Shown here: positions 12,931 through 22,747 of the stretch, in pieces | Layout: every line of letters begins with the position of its first letter | Numbering within the stretch: position 1 is the stretch's first letter | Source of the DNA: a virus | Length of the DNA stretch: 24,448 bases | Virus record (IMG/VR): IMGVR_UViG_3300010299_000060 | Span: 1 to 24,448 of that record | Reading direction: 5' to 3' (one strand) | Notes under the pieces: model-generated | The model's database searches: none | What the model saw: only the letters and a program-made list of their open reading frames with translations | Told to the model about the DNA's origin: nothing | Program-made: the position numbers and the translations under genes

Positions 12931-15900
12931 ATGACAAAAATTAACTTGAATCAATCACCATATTTTGACGATTATAATGAGAATAAAAAATTCCATAGAA
13001 TATTATTTCGTCCTGGTAGAGCTGTTCAAGCTAGAGAATTAACTCAATTACAATCTTCATTACAAAAACAAATTGAAAGGTTTGGTAGTCATGTATTTGA
13101 GCAAGGCTCTCAAGTATTGCCTGGAAGTAAAGAGGGTGTTAGGTATGTAAATAATCACCATTTTATAAGAATTGCAATAGATGATAATTATACAACTACT
13201 GATACACAAATACAACAATATCTTTTAAACAAAACTTTAGAAAATGATTTAGGTGTCAAAGCTACAGTTATTGGATATAGGTTAGCAGATTCTAATGGTG
13301 AAGTAATTTTATATTTAAATTACATAGAAGGTGCTGGCCAACAACAAACATTTTTACGAGGTGATTCTCTACAAACAGTCGATTCAATAACAATTAGTGT
13401 TGTAGATGCAGATTATGCAACTGGCACAATATCTTCCGTTATAGTTGAAGAAGGTGTTTACTTTTTTGATGGAAATTTTATATTAGTAGATAAGCAAACA
13501 CATTTTATAATTCCGCAAAATGTTGAAAATCAATACGCATGGCTGGAAGCACCAACTGCAATAGTAGGTTTGCGAATAACTCAAAGTATAGTTACATTTG
13601 AAGAAGATGAATCATTATTAGATAATGCATTGGGAAGTCCAAATTATTCTGCTCCAGGAGCAGATAGATTAAGAATTTCTGCTGATCTAGAACAGTTAAA
13701 TGATTTAAATGCACAAGAAGCAGATTTTATACAATTATTAAAAGTAATAGATGGTGTTGTTCAAGCAAGAGTTGTTAAAACAGAATATTCAGTTTTAGAA
13801 GATACTTTAGCAAGAAGAACTTTTGATGAATCGGGTGACTATTCTGTAAGACCGTTTCAAATACAAGTTAAAGATTTTCTTAGAGATGCAACGAATAATG
13901 GTGCTCATAGTGAAAAAGAATTTTACTTTTTGACACAAGATGATGCATTAACTGCTTCCAAACAAATATTTAATGTTGATAATGATGATGGTCGTGCATA
14001 TCTGGACTATACTAGAAGTGCATGGTTGCCTGGAAAGGATTATGAAGATTTTATAAACTTATGTGAAAATAAACTATCAATTAAAATTGATCCTGGCAAA
14101 GCATATGTTAAAGGATATGAAATTGAAAAACTGGCAACAACTATTGTTGACTTTGATAAATCTAGAACAATAAGCTCTAGAAACAATAAATCAATTTCGA
14201 CACCATTGGGTACATTCTTTTATGTTACAAATATGTATGGCTCTGTGACACCATATGATACTGTAAATTTATATGCAGATATAGTTGAAGTAATTGATGG
14301 AACACCACCAACACCACCTAGTAATAAAATTGGAACTGCAAAAGTTCTATCACTAGATTTTTTTACAGGAACATCTGGATCATTAGATGGTACATACAGA
14401 TTATTTTTATTTGATATAAGAATTGATGATGGAAAGGATCTAGCTCAATTAAAATCAATGTACTCATCTAGTCCAACATTTACTTGTAATTGCTCTCTAG
14501 AAAATTTTAGACTCTCTGGAAGTGTTTCTAAATCAACAAATGCAAATGAAATAATTGGTGTTGGAACATCTTGGAAAAATGATGAGAACGAAAGATTGAG
14601 AGTAGGAGATTATATTCAAGTATCAAATGGATTGACTGCAAAAAAATATAGAGTCACTAACAATCCAGAAAATGATAATGTTTTATTAGTAGATCCAGAT
14701 CCTTTAAGTGATGGACATTCCTGGCAAGATGGTTCAACAATAAATTATATCTATTCAATAGCAAATTCAAACTCGGATAAAGTTGGTTTATTATACAATT
14801 TGCCAGATGAATTTGTATATTCTATATCAGATGTATCTTATACCAAAACTATTGTTGAAGAAAATTTAACACCTATAGCAGATGAATTGTTAATCAACAA
14901 CTACAATTTTGATACATTTTCTACTAAAAATTATAGCATTATAAACTTAGCTACTGGTGACTGGTTAGAGGTCGTTCCTTATGTGGCAGGAAATCCAATA
15001 GCAGGTAGAGCCGAAGTTGATGTTAATAACAATCAAGTAAATATTTACTTAAATAATGCAGATACTCTGGATGGGGCAACTTTTAATGTATATATTTCTG
15101 TGGAAGATACAACATCAACACCAAAAACAAAAAATTTAAATAAAGGATATTTTGATCTATCGGGTGAATATCAAAATACTGGAAGTCCAGGAAAAGGTTT
15201 TGTGGTTTCTGGTGGTAAAGATGTCTCTGAAGTATCTTTGAACATACCAGATGTTTTAAGAATAACAAGAGTTGTTGAATCTCCAGATTATAGTACAACT
15301 CCATCTTCAAATCAAACCTTGCCAACTGGACACAAAGATGTTACATCAAATTATATTTTAGATGATGGTCAAAGAGATCATTTTTATGATATTGCTAGTG
15401 TGAGTTTGCGTCCAGGATCTCCTAGACCAAATGGAAAAATAAGAGTAGAATTTGATTATTTTACTCATACTGGAAATGGAAATTATTTTTCGGTAGATTC
15501 ATACCCATTCAAAGGTAATGAACCAGAAATGGAATATGAAGAAATTCCAGATTATGTCGCATCAGATGGAACAAAGTATGATTTAACGAGTTGTATAGAT
15601 TTTAGATCTGTTGTTTCTTCTCCTGGAGGAATTGATACTGGCTTTAATATATCACCAGATTTACCAAATTCATCTTTTACATGTGACTATGAATTTTATC
15701 TTGCAAGAAAAGATAAACTATATCTAGATAAGAATGGAAGTTTTTATGTTAAGCAAGGAGTTCCAGATGTAAATCCTGAACTACCAGATGATCCTGATAC
15801 AGGCATGGTTATTTATGAATTAGATCTTTTGCCATATACTGCAAATAAAGACTCTCTATCTGTATCTTTTAGAGATAATAAAAGATATACAATGAGAGAT

Positions 15901-18900
15901 ATTGGAAAGTTAGAAAAGAGAATTAGTAATCTAGAATATTACACAACATTATCACTTTTAGAAACTGACACTAAAAATCTTGTCATAAAAGACGCATTAG
16001 GAAATGATAAATTTAAAAATGGATTTTTAGTAGATAACTTTACAACTTTCAGTTCTTGTGATTTGGGGAGTTTAGATTTTAAAGCATCTGTTGATGTAAT
16101 AAATCAAACAACTAGACCAATAATATTTCAAACTGTTGCCACATTATCGCAAGATACTTTAAGTAATGCTCAAAAAACAGGAGATCTATATACATTACCA
16201 TATACAGAGACGACTTTAGTTGAGCAAAAGTTAGCCAGTAAAGTTGTCAGTGTAAATCCATTTGAAATACCATCATATGTTGGAAATATAAAATTGACTC
16301 CTTGGAGTGATGAATGGAGAGATGTGGTAAATCAAGAGCCATTACTCGTAAAAGATCAATCACTATGGGAAGCAACACAACAAAGTTTTGGGCCTGCTGG
16401 AACAACTATTGATTATGCTAGTACAATAAACAACTGGACTGGGGTTTCTATTTCAGAGCCAACTCCAACTGGAGGAATAATACTTCAAGGTGCTGGTCAT
16501 GCGGTTTTAGAACAACTTCCATTAAAACAACGAAAAAGAGCTAAGAAAACTGGGTTTGTTATAGTACCAGAAGGTTATGCAAATGCTGGTCAAAGAGTTC
16601 CAGTAGGGAAAAAAAATTGGATCTCAGACGAATTAAGAAGCACTTTTACACTAACTGGTCAGCAAATAACAACAGAATTTACATCATCATTTGTTGATAG
16701 GGGCTGGTCTACTGGTACTAATTTGGGATCTAGAGTAATTTCTACCGATATGGCAGAATTTATTAGAGAAAGAGAAATACAGTTTTCTGCAAGGGGTTTA
16801 CTACCAAATACACAAGTATTTCCCTTTTTTGATGGTATAGATGTATCAGAGGATTGCAAGCCAGATTCGGGAAATTATGGCGATCAATTAGTATCAGATG
16901 GGTCTGGTAAAGTTTCTGGAACATTTAAAATTCCAAATTCTGAGGGAAAAAGATTTAAAACTGGAGATAGAATTTTTAGAATAACAACATCATCAATCAA
17001 TCAGAAGAATCCACCACCAACTTCTGCTGGAGAAGCAACTTATACAGCAAGAGGTTGGATTGATACACAACAAGAAACAATACTCTCGACAAGATTATTT
17101 GAGATTTCTAGAAATACTGTTACCAGTTCTACTGATATTTCTTTATTAGCTGGAGAAACCTTCTCTGCTGGTAGAGCCTGTCCACAAGATCCTATTGCAC
17201 AAAGTTTCTTCATATATGATGATGGTGGATGTTTTTTAACTAGTGTTGATTTATTCTTTTATAAAAAACCAACTGGAGACTTTCAACCAGATATTACACT
17301 TGAAATAAGAAGTGTTAGTGATACGGGCTTACCAACAAATAGAATATTACCATTTGGTAAGGTAATTAAAGGTGTTGAGGAAATAACAACCAATCATATA
17401 GATTTAGAAAGTAGGCAAATTACAATAACAGACTCTGAAGGAAATCTTCAAGATGGTGTTTTTGATCTTGGTGAAGATCCCACTGAACAGATGGTAGCCA
17501 CGACATTTACATTTGAATCTCCCATATATCTAGCACAAGATGAACAATATTGTTTTGTTTTAATTTCCGATAGTAAAGAATATAAAGTTTGGGTTGCACA
17601 ATTTGGCGAAGATGTAACATCTCGTGATGCTGAAGATTCTTTTAGGGAATTTGGAGAAGCTAATACTAGAATTGGAACAGATGAGACTATACAATCTTTG
17701 CCATATCTGCAAGGAACCTTTTTTAAGAGTGAAAATGGTTTAACTTGGACTGAAGATCAAACTGTTGATATTAAATTTAAATTAAATAAAGCACAATTTA
17801 ATATTTCAATTAATGGTGAAGTTGATTTTGTTAATGATGAGTTGCCATTAAGGGCATTAACATTAGATCCATTTGAAACTAAAGATGGTTCTAGTTTAGT
17901 TAGAGTGTTACATCCAAATCATGGACATACCAATCAATGTATGGTTGTTTTTACATCATCAGATGATTTAACTGCTGATTCATTAAATGGTATAGATCCA
18001 ACTGTATTACTAAGAGCAAGTGGACATAACATTGTACAAACGGAACTTGATCATTATGTAATAGATCTTCGTGATGACAACGAAGCTAACGAAGCTACAG
18101 CATCTGGAAGAGTTGGTGGAGGAAATATTGTTGCGAGTGAAAATATTAGATTTGAAGAATTGATGCTACTTACAACACCACTATTACCTCAAGGAACAGA
18201 TATTTCTTGGAGTATAGAAACTATTACTAGTAAGGGTGTTAATGATGTTTCTGGTAATGCATATGAGAAAGTAGATGCTAGAAATTTCTATCCAAATGAA
18301 AAGTTTCTTTTTGATGTGCCAATGCAAATCACATCGACATTAAATGCTAATGTAAATGGTGCATATCCTAATGGAACTGGAGAGCCGTCATTAAAAGTAA
18401 GAGCTATATTGAAAAGTACAAATGCAAACTTATCGCCTATTGTAGACGATTCTCGTTTTAGTGTATTTTTGGTAGATAATAGAATAGACAATCCAACAAG
18501 CTCTGCTGTTAATTCAGCTTTTGATGATTTGCAAATTTTAACAACAGATGATGCTCCTGCTGTAGGAAATTTGAGCAATAAAATATGGTTTACTAATTCA
18601 TCAAGTGAATTAACTGGAACAGTGTCTGCAAATGTTGATGAAAGAGCTTTAAATGGATCTGGAACTAAATTTTTATCTGAGGTATCTATTGGTGATGTAA
18701 TTATTATTGGCGATGGTTCAGATCAAAAAAGGGTTGTTACTGCGGTAAATGATGATGATGTTTTAGTTGTTGATGTTCCATTTAGTCTATCGATTGATGA
18801 AGCTACAGTTCATATCAATCCACCAAATGTAAAAATAAAAACTGCCGATCCAGATGTTGCAAGGCATTTAAGTTTGCTTGATGTTGGAAAGTATATAACG

Positions 18901-19503
18901 ATAGATGGTACACTTAATAGAGATATAACAGAAAGTGATTTGGTTAAAGTATTAAAAGTTGATTATACTCCAAACAATACTGTTTTAGATTCAGAATTGA
19001 GTTCAGCAAAACTATGTGAAATTACATTAGACCATAAAAACTTAACTGATCCTGGATTTGAAAATGAAAATAATTACACAATCGTTCAAAAAGATCGTTT
19101 TGTTGATGAGATTGCACCTTCTGGTGGTAGCTGTTCTGCAAAATATGTTTGTAAAAAATTGGTTGTATCAAGACCATCAAATTCATTAAAAGTATTATTT
19201 GATGCAAATAGACACTCTTCTTGTGAGTTGGAACTATATTATAAATTAGAGCCTGTAAATTCAGATAAAAATATAGATGATATTAATTGGGTTAAAGCAG
19301 ATTTTAATTTAGATGTAAATGGAACACTGCAAGATATAACACCAAATGCAAATGAATTTGAAGGTGAATATTCAGCATACGAAGTGACATTAAATGGGTT
19401 ACCTAGTTTTGTTGGTGCTCAAACAAAAATTGTAATGAGAGGTGGAAATCCAGCAAGAGTTCCAAAAGTTAAAAACTTTAGAATGATTATTTTGGATGAA
19501 TAG
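12931..19503 (+). CDS. Giant DUF4815-family virion structural protein (2190 aa)
   Basis: Residues 21-65 (FHRILFRPGRAVQARELTQL, then QIERFGSHVFEQGSQVLPG) are the hallmark of DUF4815, found in large structural proteins of T4-like cyanophages and similar phages. Other conserved blocks: KLEKRISNLEYYTTLSLLE at 993-1011, and AQSFFIYDDGGCFLTSVDLF near 1423-1442. Two beta modules of the form G-x-GT-x-[FW]...GD-x-I occur at about 530-600 and 1890-1960, suggesting internal duplication. Location after gp8, where T4 has genes 9-11, suggests a peripheral baseplate or fiber-attachment role; that is inference. A TTG at 12925 adds two residues, but the ATG at 12931 gives the family-like start. It takes up over a quarter of the window and has its own late promoter. 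Confidence 0.9.
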   Translation: MTKINLNQSPYFDDYNENKKFHRILFRPGRAVQARELTQLQSSLQKQIERFGSHVFEQGSQVLPGSKEGVRYVNNHHFIRIAIDDNYTTTDTQIQQYLLNKTLENDLGVKATVIGYRLADSNGEVILYLNYIEGAGQQQTFLRGDSLQTVDSITISVVDADYATGTISSVIVEEGVYFFDGNFILVDKQTHFIIPQNVENQYAWLEAPTAIVGLRITQSIVTFEEDESLLDNALGSPNYSAPGADRLRISADLEQLNDLNAQEADFIQLLKVIDGVVQARVVKTEYSVLEDTLARRTFDESGDYSVRPFQIQVKDFLRDATNNGAHSEKEFYFLTQDDALTASKQIFNVDNDDGRAYLDYTRSAWLPGKDYEDFINLCENKLSIKIDPGKAYVKGYEIEKLATTIVDFDKSRTISSRNNKSISTPLGTFFYVTNMYGSVTPYDTVNLYADIVEVIDGTPPTPPSNKIGTAKVLSLDFFTGTSGSLDGTYRLFLFDIRIDDGKDLAQLKSMYSSSPTFTCNCSLENFRLSGSVSKSTNANEIIGVGTSWKNDENERLRVGDYIQVSNGLTAKKYRVTNNPENDNVLLVDPDPLSDGHSWQDGSTINYIYSIANSNSDKVGLLYNLPDEFVYSISDVSYTKTIVEENLTPIADELLINNYNFDTFSTKNYSIINLATGDWLEVVPYVAGNPIAGRAEVDVNNNQVNIYLNNADTLDGATFNVYISVEDTTSTPKTKNLNKGYFDLSGEYQNTGSPGKGFVVSGGKDVSEVSLNIPDVLRITRVVESPDYSTTPSSNQTLPTGHKDVTSNYILDDGQRDHFYDIASVSLRPGSPRPNGKIRVEFDYFTHTGNGNYFSVDSYPFKGNEPEMEYEEIPDYVASDGTKYDLTSCIDFRSVVSSPGGIDTGFNISPDLPNSSFTCDYEFYLARKDKLYLDKNGSFYVKQGVPDVNPELPDDPDTGMVIYELDLLPYTANKDSLSVSFRDNKRYTMRDIGKLEKRISNLEYYTTLSLLETDTKNLVIKDALGNDKFKNGFLVDNFTTFSSCDLGSLDFKASVDVINQTTRPIIFQTVATLSQDTLSNAQKTGDLYTLPYTETTLVEQKLASKVVSVNPFEIPSYVGNIKLTPWSDEWRDVVNQEPLLVKDQSLWEATQQSFGPAGTTIDYASTINNWTGVSISEPTPTGGIILQGAGHAVLEQLPLKQRKRAKKTGFVIVPEGYANAGQRVPVGKKNWISDELRSTFTLTGQQITTEFTSSFVDRGWSTGTNLGSRVISTDMAEFIREREIQFSARGLLPNTQVFPFFDGIDVSEDCKPDSGNYGDQLVSDGSGKVSGTFKIPNSEGKRFKTGDRIFRITTSSINQKNPPPTSAGEATYTARGWIDTQQETILSTRLFEISRNTVTSSTDISLLAGETFSAGRACPQDPIAQSFFIYDDGGCFLTSVDLFFYKKPTGDFQPDITLEIRSVSDTGLPTNRILPFGKVIKGVEEITTNHIDLESRQITITDSEGNLQDGVFDLGEDPTEQMVATTFTFESPIYLAQDEQYCFVLISDSKEYKVWVAQFGEDVTSRDAEDSFREFGEANTRIGTDETIQSLPYLQGTFFKSENGLTWTEDQTVDIKFKLNKAQFNISINGEVDFVNDELPLRALTLDPFETKDGSSLVRVLHPNHGHTNQCMVVFTSSDDLTADSLNGIDPTVLLRASGHNIVQTELDHYVIDLRDDNEANEATASGRVGGGNIVASENIRFEELMLLTTPLLPQGTDISWSIETITSKGVNDVSGNAYEKVDARNFYPNEKFLFDVPMQITSTLNANVNGAYPNGTGEPSLKVRAILKSTNANLSPIVDDSRFSVFLVDNRIDNPTSSAVNSAFDDLQILTTDDAPAVGNLSNKIWFTNSSSELTGTVSANVDERALNGSGTKFLSEVSIGDVIIIGDGSDQKRVVTAVNDDDVLVVDVPFSLSIDEATVHINPPNVKIKTADPDVARHLSLLDVGKYITIDGTLNRDITESDLVKVLKVDYTPNNTVLDSELSSAKLCEITLDHKNLTDPGFENENNYTIVQKDRFVDEIAPSGGSCSAKYVCKKLVVSRPSNSLKVLFDANRHSSCELELYYKLEPVNSDKNIDDINWVKADFNLDVNGTLQDITPNANEFEGEYSAYEVTLNGLPSFVGAQTKIVMRGGNPARVPKVKNFRMIILDE

Positions 19504-19504
19504 T

Positions 19505-19738
19505 ATGATAAAAGTTAAAAACAATCCAGATTTAATCAGAGATGAAAGATCTGGAGGAATTATAAACATTGATAATAATGCATATAATTCATACAAAACT
19601 AAAAAAAGAATTATAGAGGAAAAGTTACAAAAAGAAAGAGATACGGAAAATAGAATAAATAATCTTGAAAAGAAAATAGATTCTGTTGAAGAAAAGTTAT
19701 CAAAAATTTTGGATGTATTAACAAATGGCAACACCTAA
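19505..19738 (+). CDS. Small coiled-coil protein behind the DUF4815 gene
   Basis: 77 residues from the ATG at 19505, one base after the DUF4815 stop. An ATG at 19496 overlaps that gene and would add three residues; the later start gives MIKVKNNPDLIRD, which resembles the start of a small protein in the same place in marine T4-like phages. From about residue 30 on it is a charged heptad coiled coil (RINNLEKKIDSVEEKLSKIL). Likely a structural or assembly partner of its neighbours. Its end overlaps the next gene by 14 bases. Confidence 0.75.
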   Translation: MIKVKNNPDLIRDERSGGIINIDNNAYNSYKTKKRIIEEKLQKERDTENRINNLEKKIDSVEEKLSKILDVLTNGNT

Positions 19739-19973
19739 AACACTAGCAGAAAAAACAGCAATTTATCAAAATGATAGCTTTTCAATTTGGTTACAAAAAA
19801 CTAATATTGTAGCTAAAGAACAGGGCAATTTAAATGATCTAGAAGCATTAGTATTAGATGCTATAGATGATAGTGAAGATACATTGAATTTGGTTAATGC
19901 GATTAATTGGGTTTATACAGAATCTTTAAAAGAAGCTAGAAATATTTTAATTAAAGCTATAGGAATGAGTTAA
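19725..19973 (+). CDS. Small helical protein, probably structural or assembly
   Basis: 82 residues, acidic in the middle (LNDLEALVLDAIDDSEDTLN) and helical throughout, with no motif that assigns a role. It overlaps the preceding coiled-coil gene by 14 bases and ends one base before the next gene, a packing that implies coupled translation. Proteins of this size and place occur in other T4-like marine phages as uncharacterised proteins. A virion role is inferred only from position. Confidence 0.75.
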   Translation: MATPKTLAEKTAIYQNDSFSIWLQKTNIVAKEQGNLNDLEALVLDAIDDSEDTLNLVNAINWVYTESLKEARNILIKAIGMS

Positions 19974-19974
19974 T

Positions 19975-20319
19975 ATGGCAATAGCAGGAAACTTTAAAAA
20001 TGCAATAGCAACCGTAGCAGATACAGATGGATTTGTTGCAGTATATACAGCACCAGTTGATAAAACATCTTATGTTATAGAATGTGATATTGCTTGTCTT
20101 GAAAGTAGTGGTGTTCAAGTTTCTGTTAGATTACAAAAAGCAGACACATCAACTGCTCATATTGTAAAAAGTGCTCCAGTACCAGTTGGGTCTGCTATTC
20201 AAGTAATAGATGGTCAAAAAATTGTTTTAGAGCCTGGAGATGCTTTAGAAGTTAAATGTGAAACAACATCATCTAGTGTAGATGTTGTTGTTTCTTTAGT
20301 AGAAGATGTTAATATCTAA
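19975..20319 (+). CDS. Small beta-rich putative virion protein
   Basis: 114 residues. The pattern of alternating short hydrophobic strands (YVIECDIACLESSGVQVSVR, then VPVGSAIQVIDGQKIVLEPGD) suggests a compact beta-sandwich. I associate similar proteins with the fiber end of marine T4-like tail modules, but have no function for them. AGGAATGAG just upstream supports the start. It sits directly before the collar-type fiber gene, 13 bases away, so it could be a fiber-attachment or capping protein; this is inference. Confidence 0.8.
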   Translation: MAIAGNFKNAIATVADTDGFVAVYTAPVDKTSYVIECDIACLESSGVQVSVRLQKADTSTAHIVKSAPVPVGSAIQVIDGQKIVLEPGDALEVKCETTSSSVDVVVSLVEDVNI

Positions 20320-20332
20320 TTAAGAGAATGTA

Positions 20333-22747
20333 ATGGCTTACATAGGAAATGCTAGAACATTATTGATTGTCGGAACAAATGTTAGAGACGATCTAGTGCC
20401 AGGATATTCAGATCCACTACAAACTACTGGCCCATTTGATAAAACTTCTTTTCAATTAAGTCAAGAAGTGCCAGGAGGTCACGAACTAAATGTATCTGTA
20501 TTCAGACAAAAATATGTTATAGAAGAATTAATAGAAGATACAATAGAAGTAGATATAGTTTCTGATCCCACATCTTTAAAAATTATTTCTTCTGATACTT
20601 CTATAGCAAGTTCTTTATCTTTAGCACAAGAAAATGAAAATCTTATAATAAATGGTTCATCAAATTCCAATAATAATAGATCATTCAAAATATTAGATGT
20701 CATTTATAATGGAATAACTATAGAAATAATTTTACAAAAATTAGGAGGAGAAACTTCCACTACTGGAGAAACTCTTTCATTAAATTTAGGTAAAGTTGGT
20801 TTTTGGGAAATTCTAGAACCAGAAATAGATTATATAATCTCTGGTATAAATTCTCAATACAATAGATTAATTGAATTAACAGAAGCACCACAATTAAATG
20901 ATAAAGTTTATGTTGTTCATAAAGGTGATGCAACATATAATTTTGTTCCATCACCATATTCTGTTGGCCCAGATCAATTACAAGAAAATTTAAGAAACTT
21001 TGTAACAGATAGATTTACTGCATCTAGTGATGACACATTTGAATTGTCACAAGATGCTGTTAGTTCATCATCTATTGAAGTTTATGTTGATGGTGTTTGG
21101 AAGGAAGGTAGAGATTCTGGAGAAATTAATCCAGACTCAGATTGGGAACTATCTTCAGATGGAACTCAAATAGTTTTTGATAATGTGATAAGTTCTGGAA
21201 GAGTTGTAATAAAACATTTAGGATTTTCTACAATATCTAGAAGGTCTGCATTATCTCCTGGACAAGCTGGAAGTGTTGCAGATGGATCTATTACAGCACC
21301 AAAAATTGCTAATGGTGCTGTATTATCAGATAAATTGGGAGATGGTTCGGTAACTACAAGTAAGATTTCTAATAATTCAGTAAATGGAGCAAAAATATTA
21401 TTAAATAATAATGAAAATTTGAGGGGGAAAAAATTAGATAATACAGATACTGCTTTAATAAAAGTTAATTCTGATGATTCTACACACATAAGTTCTGTGG
21501 GGAAAATTGTTGCTAAAGTAGATGGTGTTGAAAAAATTAATATAACATCTACAGAAGTAGAACCAAGTAGTACAGATATTATATCTTTAGGAACATCTTC
21601 AAAAAAATTTAAAGATTTGCATATATCTGGCTCTGCAACAACTGGTGATTTATTAGTAAATGGTAATATAACTGTTACTGGTACTGTAGATAGTGGTGAC
21701 ATTTCAGACATGAAAACTGAGTTGCAAGATTTGAGAGATGAGATAGCTTTAATGCATCCAGTTGGTAGTATATCATTATGGGTATCTAACACATTACCAG
21801 ATGCAACTAATTGGAAAATTTGTGATGGCTCTGCTATATCTAGAACTACTTATGCAACTTTATTTGCATTAATTGGCACTACATTTGGATCTGGAGATGG
21901 ACATTCAACATTTAATATTCCAGATTTGAGAGGAAGGTCTGCTATAGGTAAAAAGAGCACATCAAGTATTGGAAGTAGTGATGGTCTTACAGAGGTTAAT
22001 AGAAATCACTCACATACTCATAGTGGAGCTCCCCACACACATGATTTGAGTAATCATACTCATGTAGTAAAAAAACATAATCATGAAATTGATCAAGATG
22101 CTGGTAGCACAGAAACATTAAATATTACTTCTTCTGGTCAACATAATACAACTATAGATATTTCACATGGTCATACAGCATCTAGTGGTAAATCTGATAG
22201 TAACATATCTATAAATGATGACGGCCATAGTCATTCAATTACAGATAATGGACATGATCACGGGGGGTCTACAGTATCTGCAAATACTAGATTATGGATC
22301 AGATCAAATGAAGCATCAAATTCTAGTAATAATGTAAGTAGATTTAATGATGCAACTGCTCTATCTTCTGATGGAACAGGAACCAGTCCTCGTGTTAAAA
22401 AAACAAGTGCAGAATCACATTCTCATACAATTAATAGTAGCACCACTGGAATTTCAATTAATTCTAATACTGCTGGAATTTCCCTTACAGATTCAAAGCA
22501 TAGTCATAATATAACAGTAAGTTCTTTATCTTCAAGTAAAACCGATACTGGCGGACAACATATTCATAGCTCTTCTAGCATAGTTGGAAAATTGGGGAAA
22601 ATAACTGATGGTGGAGTATCTGGAGACGTAGATCAAGATTCTGGCACACCAAGCAACAATAATACTGGGTCTGCTTCATATAGTGGAAATAGTGGATCTA
22701 CAACAATTCCACATTTAACATTAAATTATATAATAAAGGTGAGTTAG
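20333..22747 (+). CDS. Collar-domain tail fiber with histidine-rich tip
   Basis: 804 residues. The N-terminus (MAYIGNARTLLIVGTNVRDD, later SFQLSQEVPGGHELNVSVFRQK split around 39-60) is a form shared by fiber proteins of marine T4-like phages and probably the virion-attachment end. Residues 232-298 form a beta module also present in the next gene. Residues 317-355 are short 'DGSITAPKI/DGSVTTSKI' tail repeats. Residues 475-540 are a Phage Tail Collar domain (PVGSISLWVS, WKICDGSAISRTTYATLFALIG, FNIPDLRGRSAIGK, allowing for breaks), as in T4 gp12. From 559 to 745 there are eleven HxH pairs, four exactly seven residues apart. The end, IPHLTLNYIIKVS, is typical of collar proteins. Likely a host-recognition fiber. 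Confidence 0.88.
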   Translation: MAYIGNARTLLIVGTNVRDDLVPGYSDPLQTTGPFDKTSFQLSQEVPGGHELNVSVFRQKYVIEELIEDTIEVDIVSDPTSLKIISSDTSIASSLSLAQENENLIINGSSNSNNNRSFKILDVIYNGITIEIILQKLGGETSTTGETLSLNLGKVGFWEILEPEIDYIISGINSQYNRLIELTEAPQLNDKVYVVHKGDATYNFVPSPYSVGPDQLQENLRNFVTDRFTASSDDTFELSQDAVSSSSIEVYVDGVWKEGRDSGEINPDSDWELSSDGTQIVFDNVISSGRVVIKHLGFSTISRRSALSPGQAGSVADGSITAPKIANGAVLSDKLGDGSVTTSKISNNSVNGAKILLNNNENLRGKKLDNTDTALIKVNSDDSTHISSVGKIVAKVDGVEKINITSTEVEPSSTDIISLGTSSKKFKDLHISGSATTGDLLVNGNITVTGTVDSGDISDMKTELQDLRDEIALMHPVGSISLWVSNTLPDATNWKICDGSAISRTTYATLFALIGTTFGSGDGHSTFNIPDLRGRSAIGKKSTSSIGSSDGLTEVNRNHSHTHSGAPHTHDLSNHTHVVKKHNHEIDQDAGSTETLNITSSGQHNTTIDISHGHTASSGKSDSNISINDDGHSHSITDNGHDHGGSTVSANTRLWIRSNEASNSSNNVSRFNDATALSSDGTGTSPRVKKTSAESHSHTINSSTTGISINSNTAGISLTDSKHSHNITVSSLSSSKTDTGGQHIHSSSSIVGKLGKITDGGVSGDVDQDSGTPSNNNTGSASYSGNSGSTTIPHLTLNYIIKVS

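Noticed and set aside
21166-21792. 208-codon open frame on the - strand
   Set aside because: Lies fully inside the collar-type fiber gene; the + strand frame has recognisable domains and the antisense frame has none. A shadow of AT-rich, Ser/Thr-rich coding.
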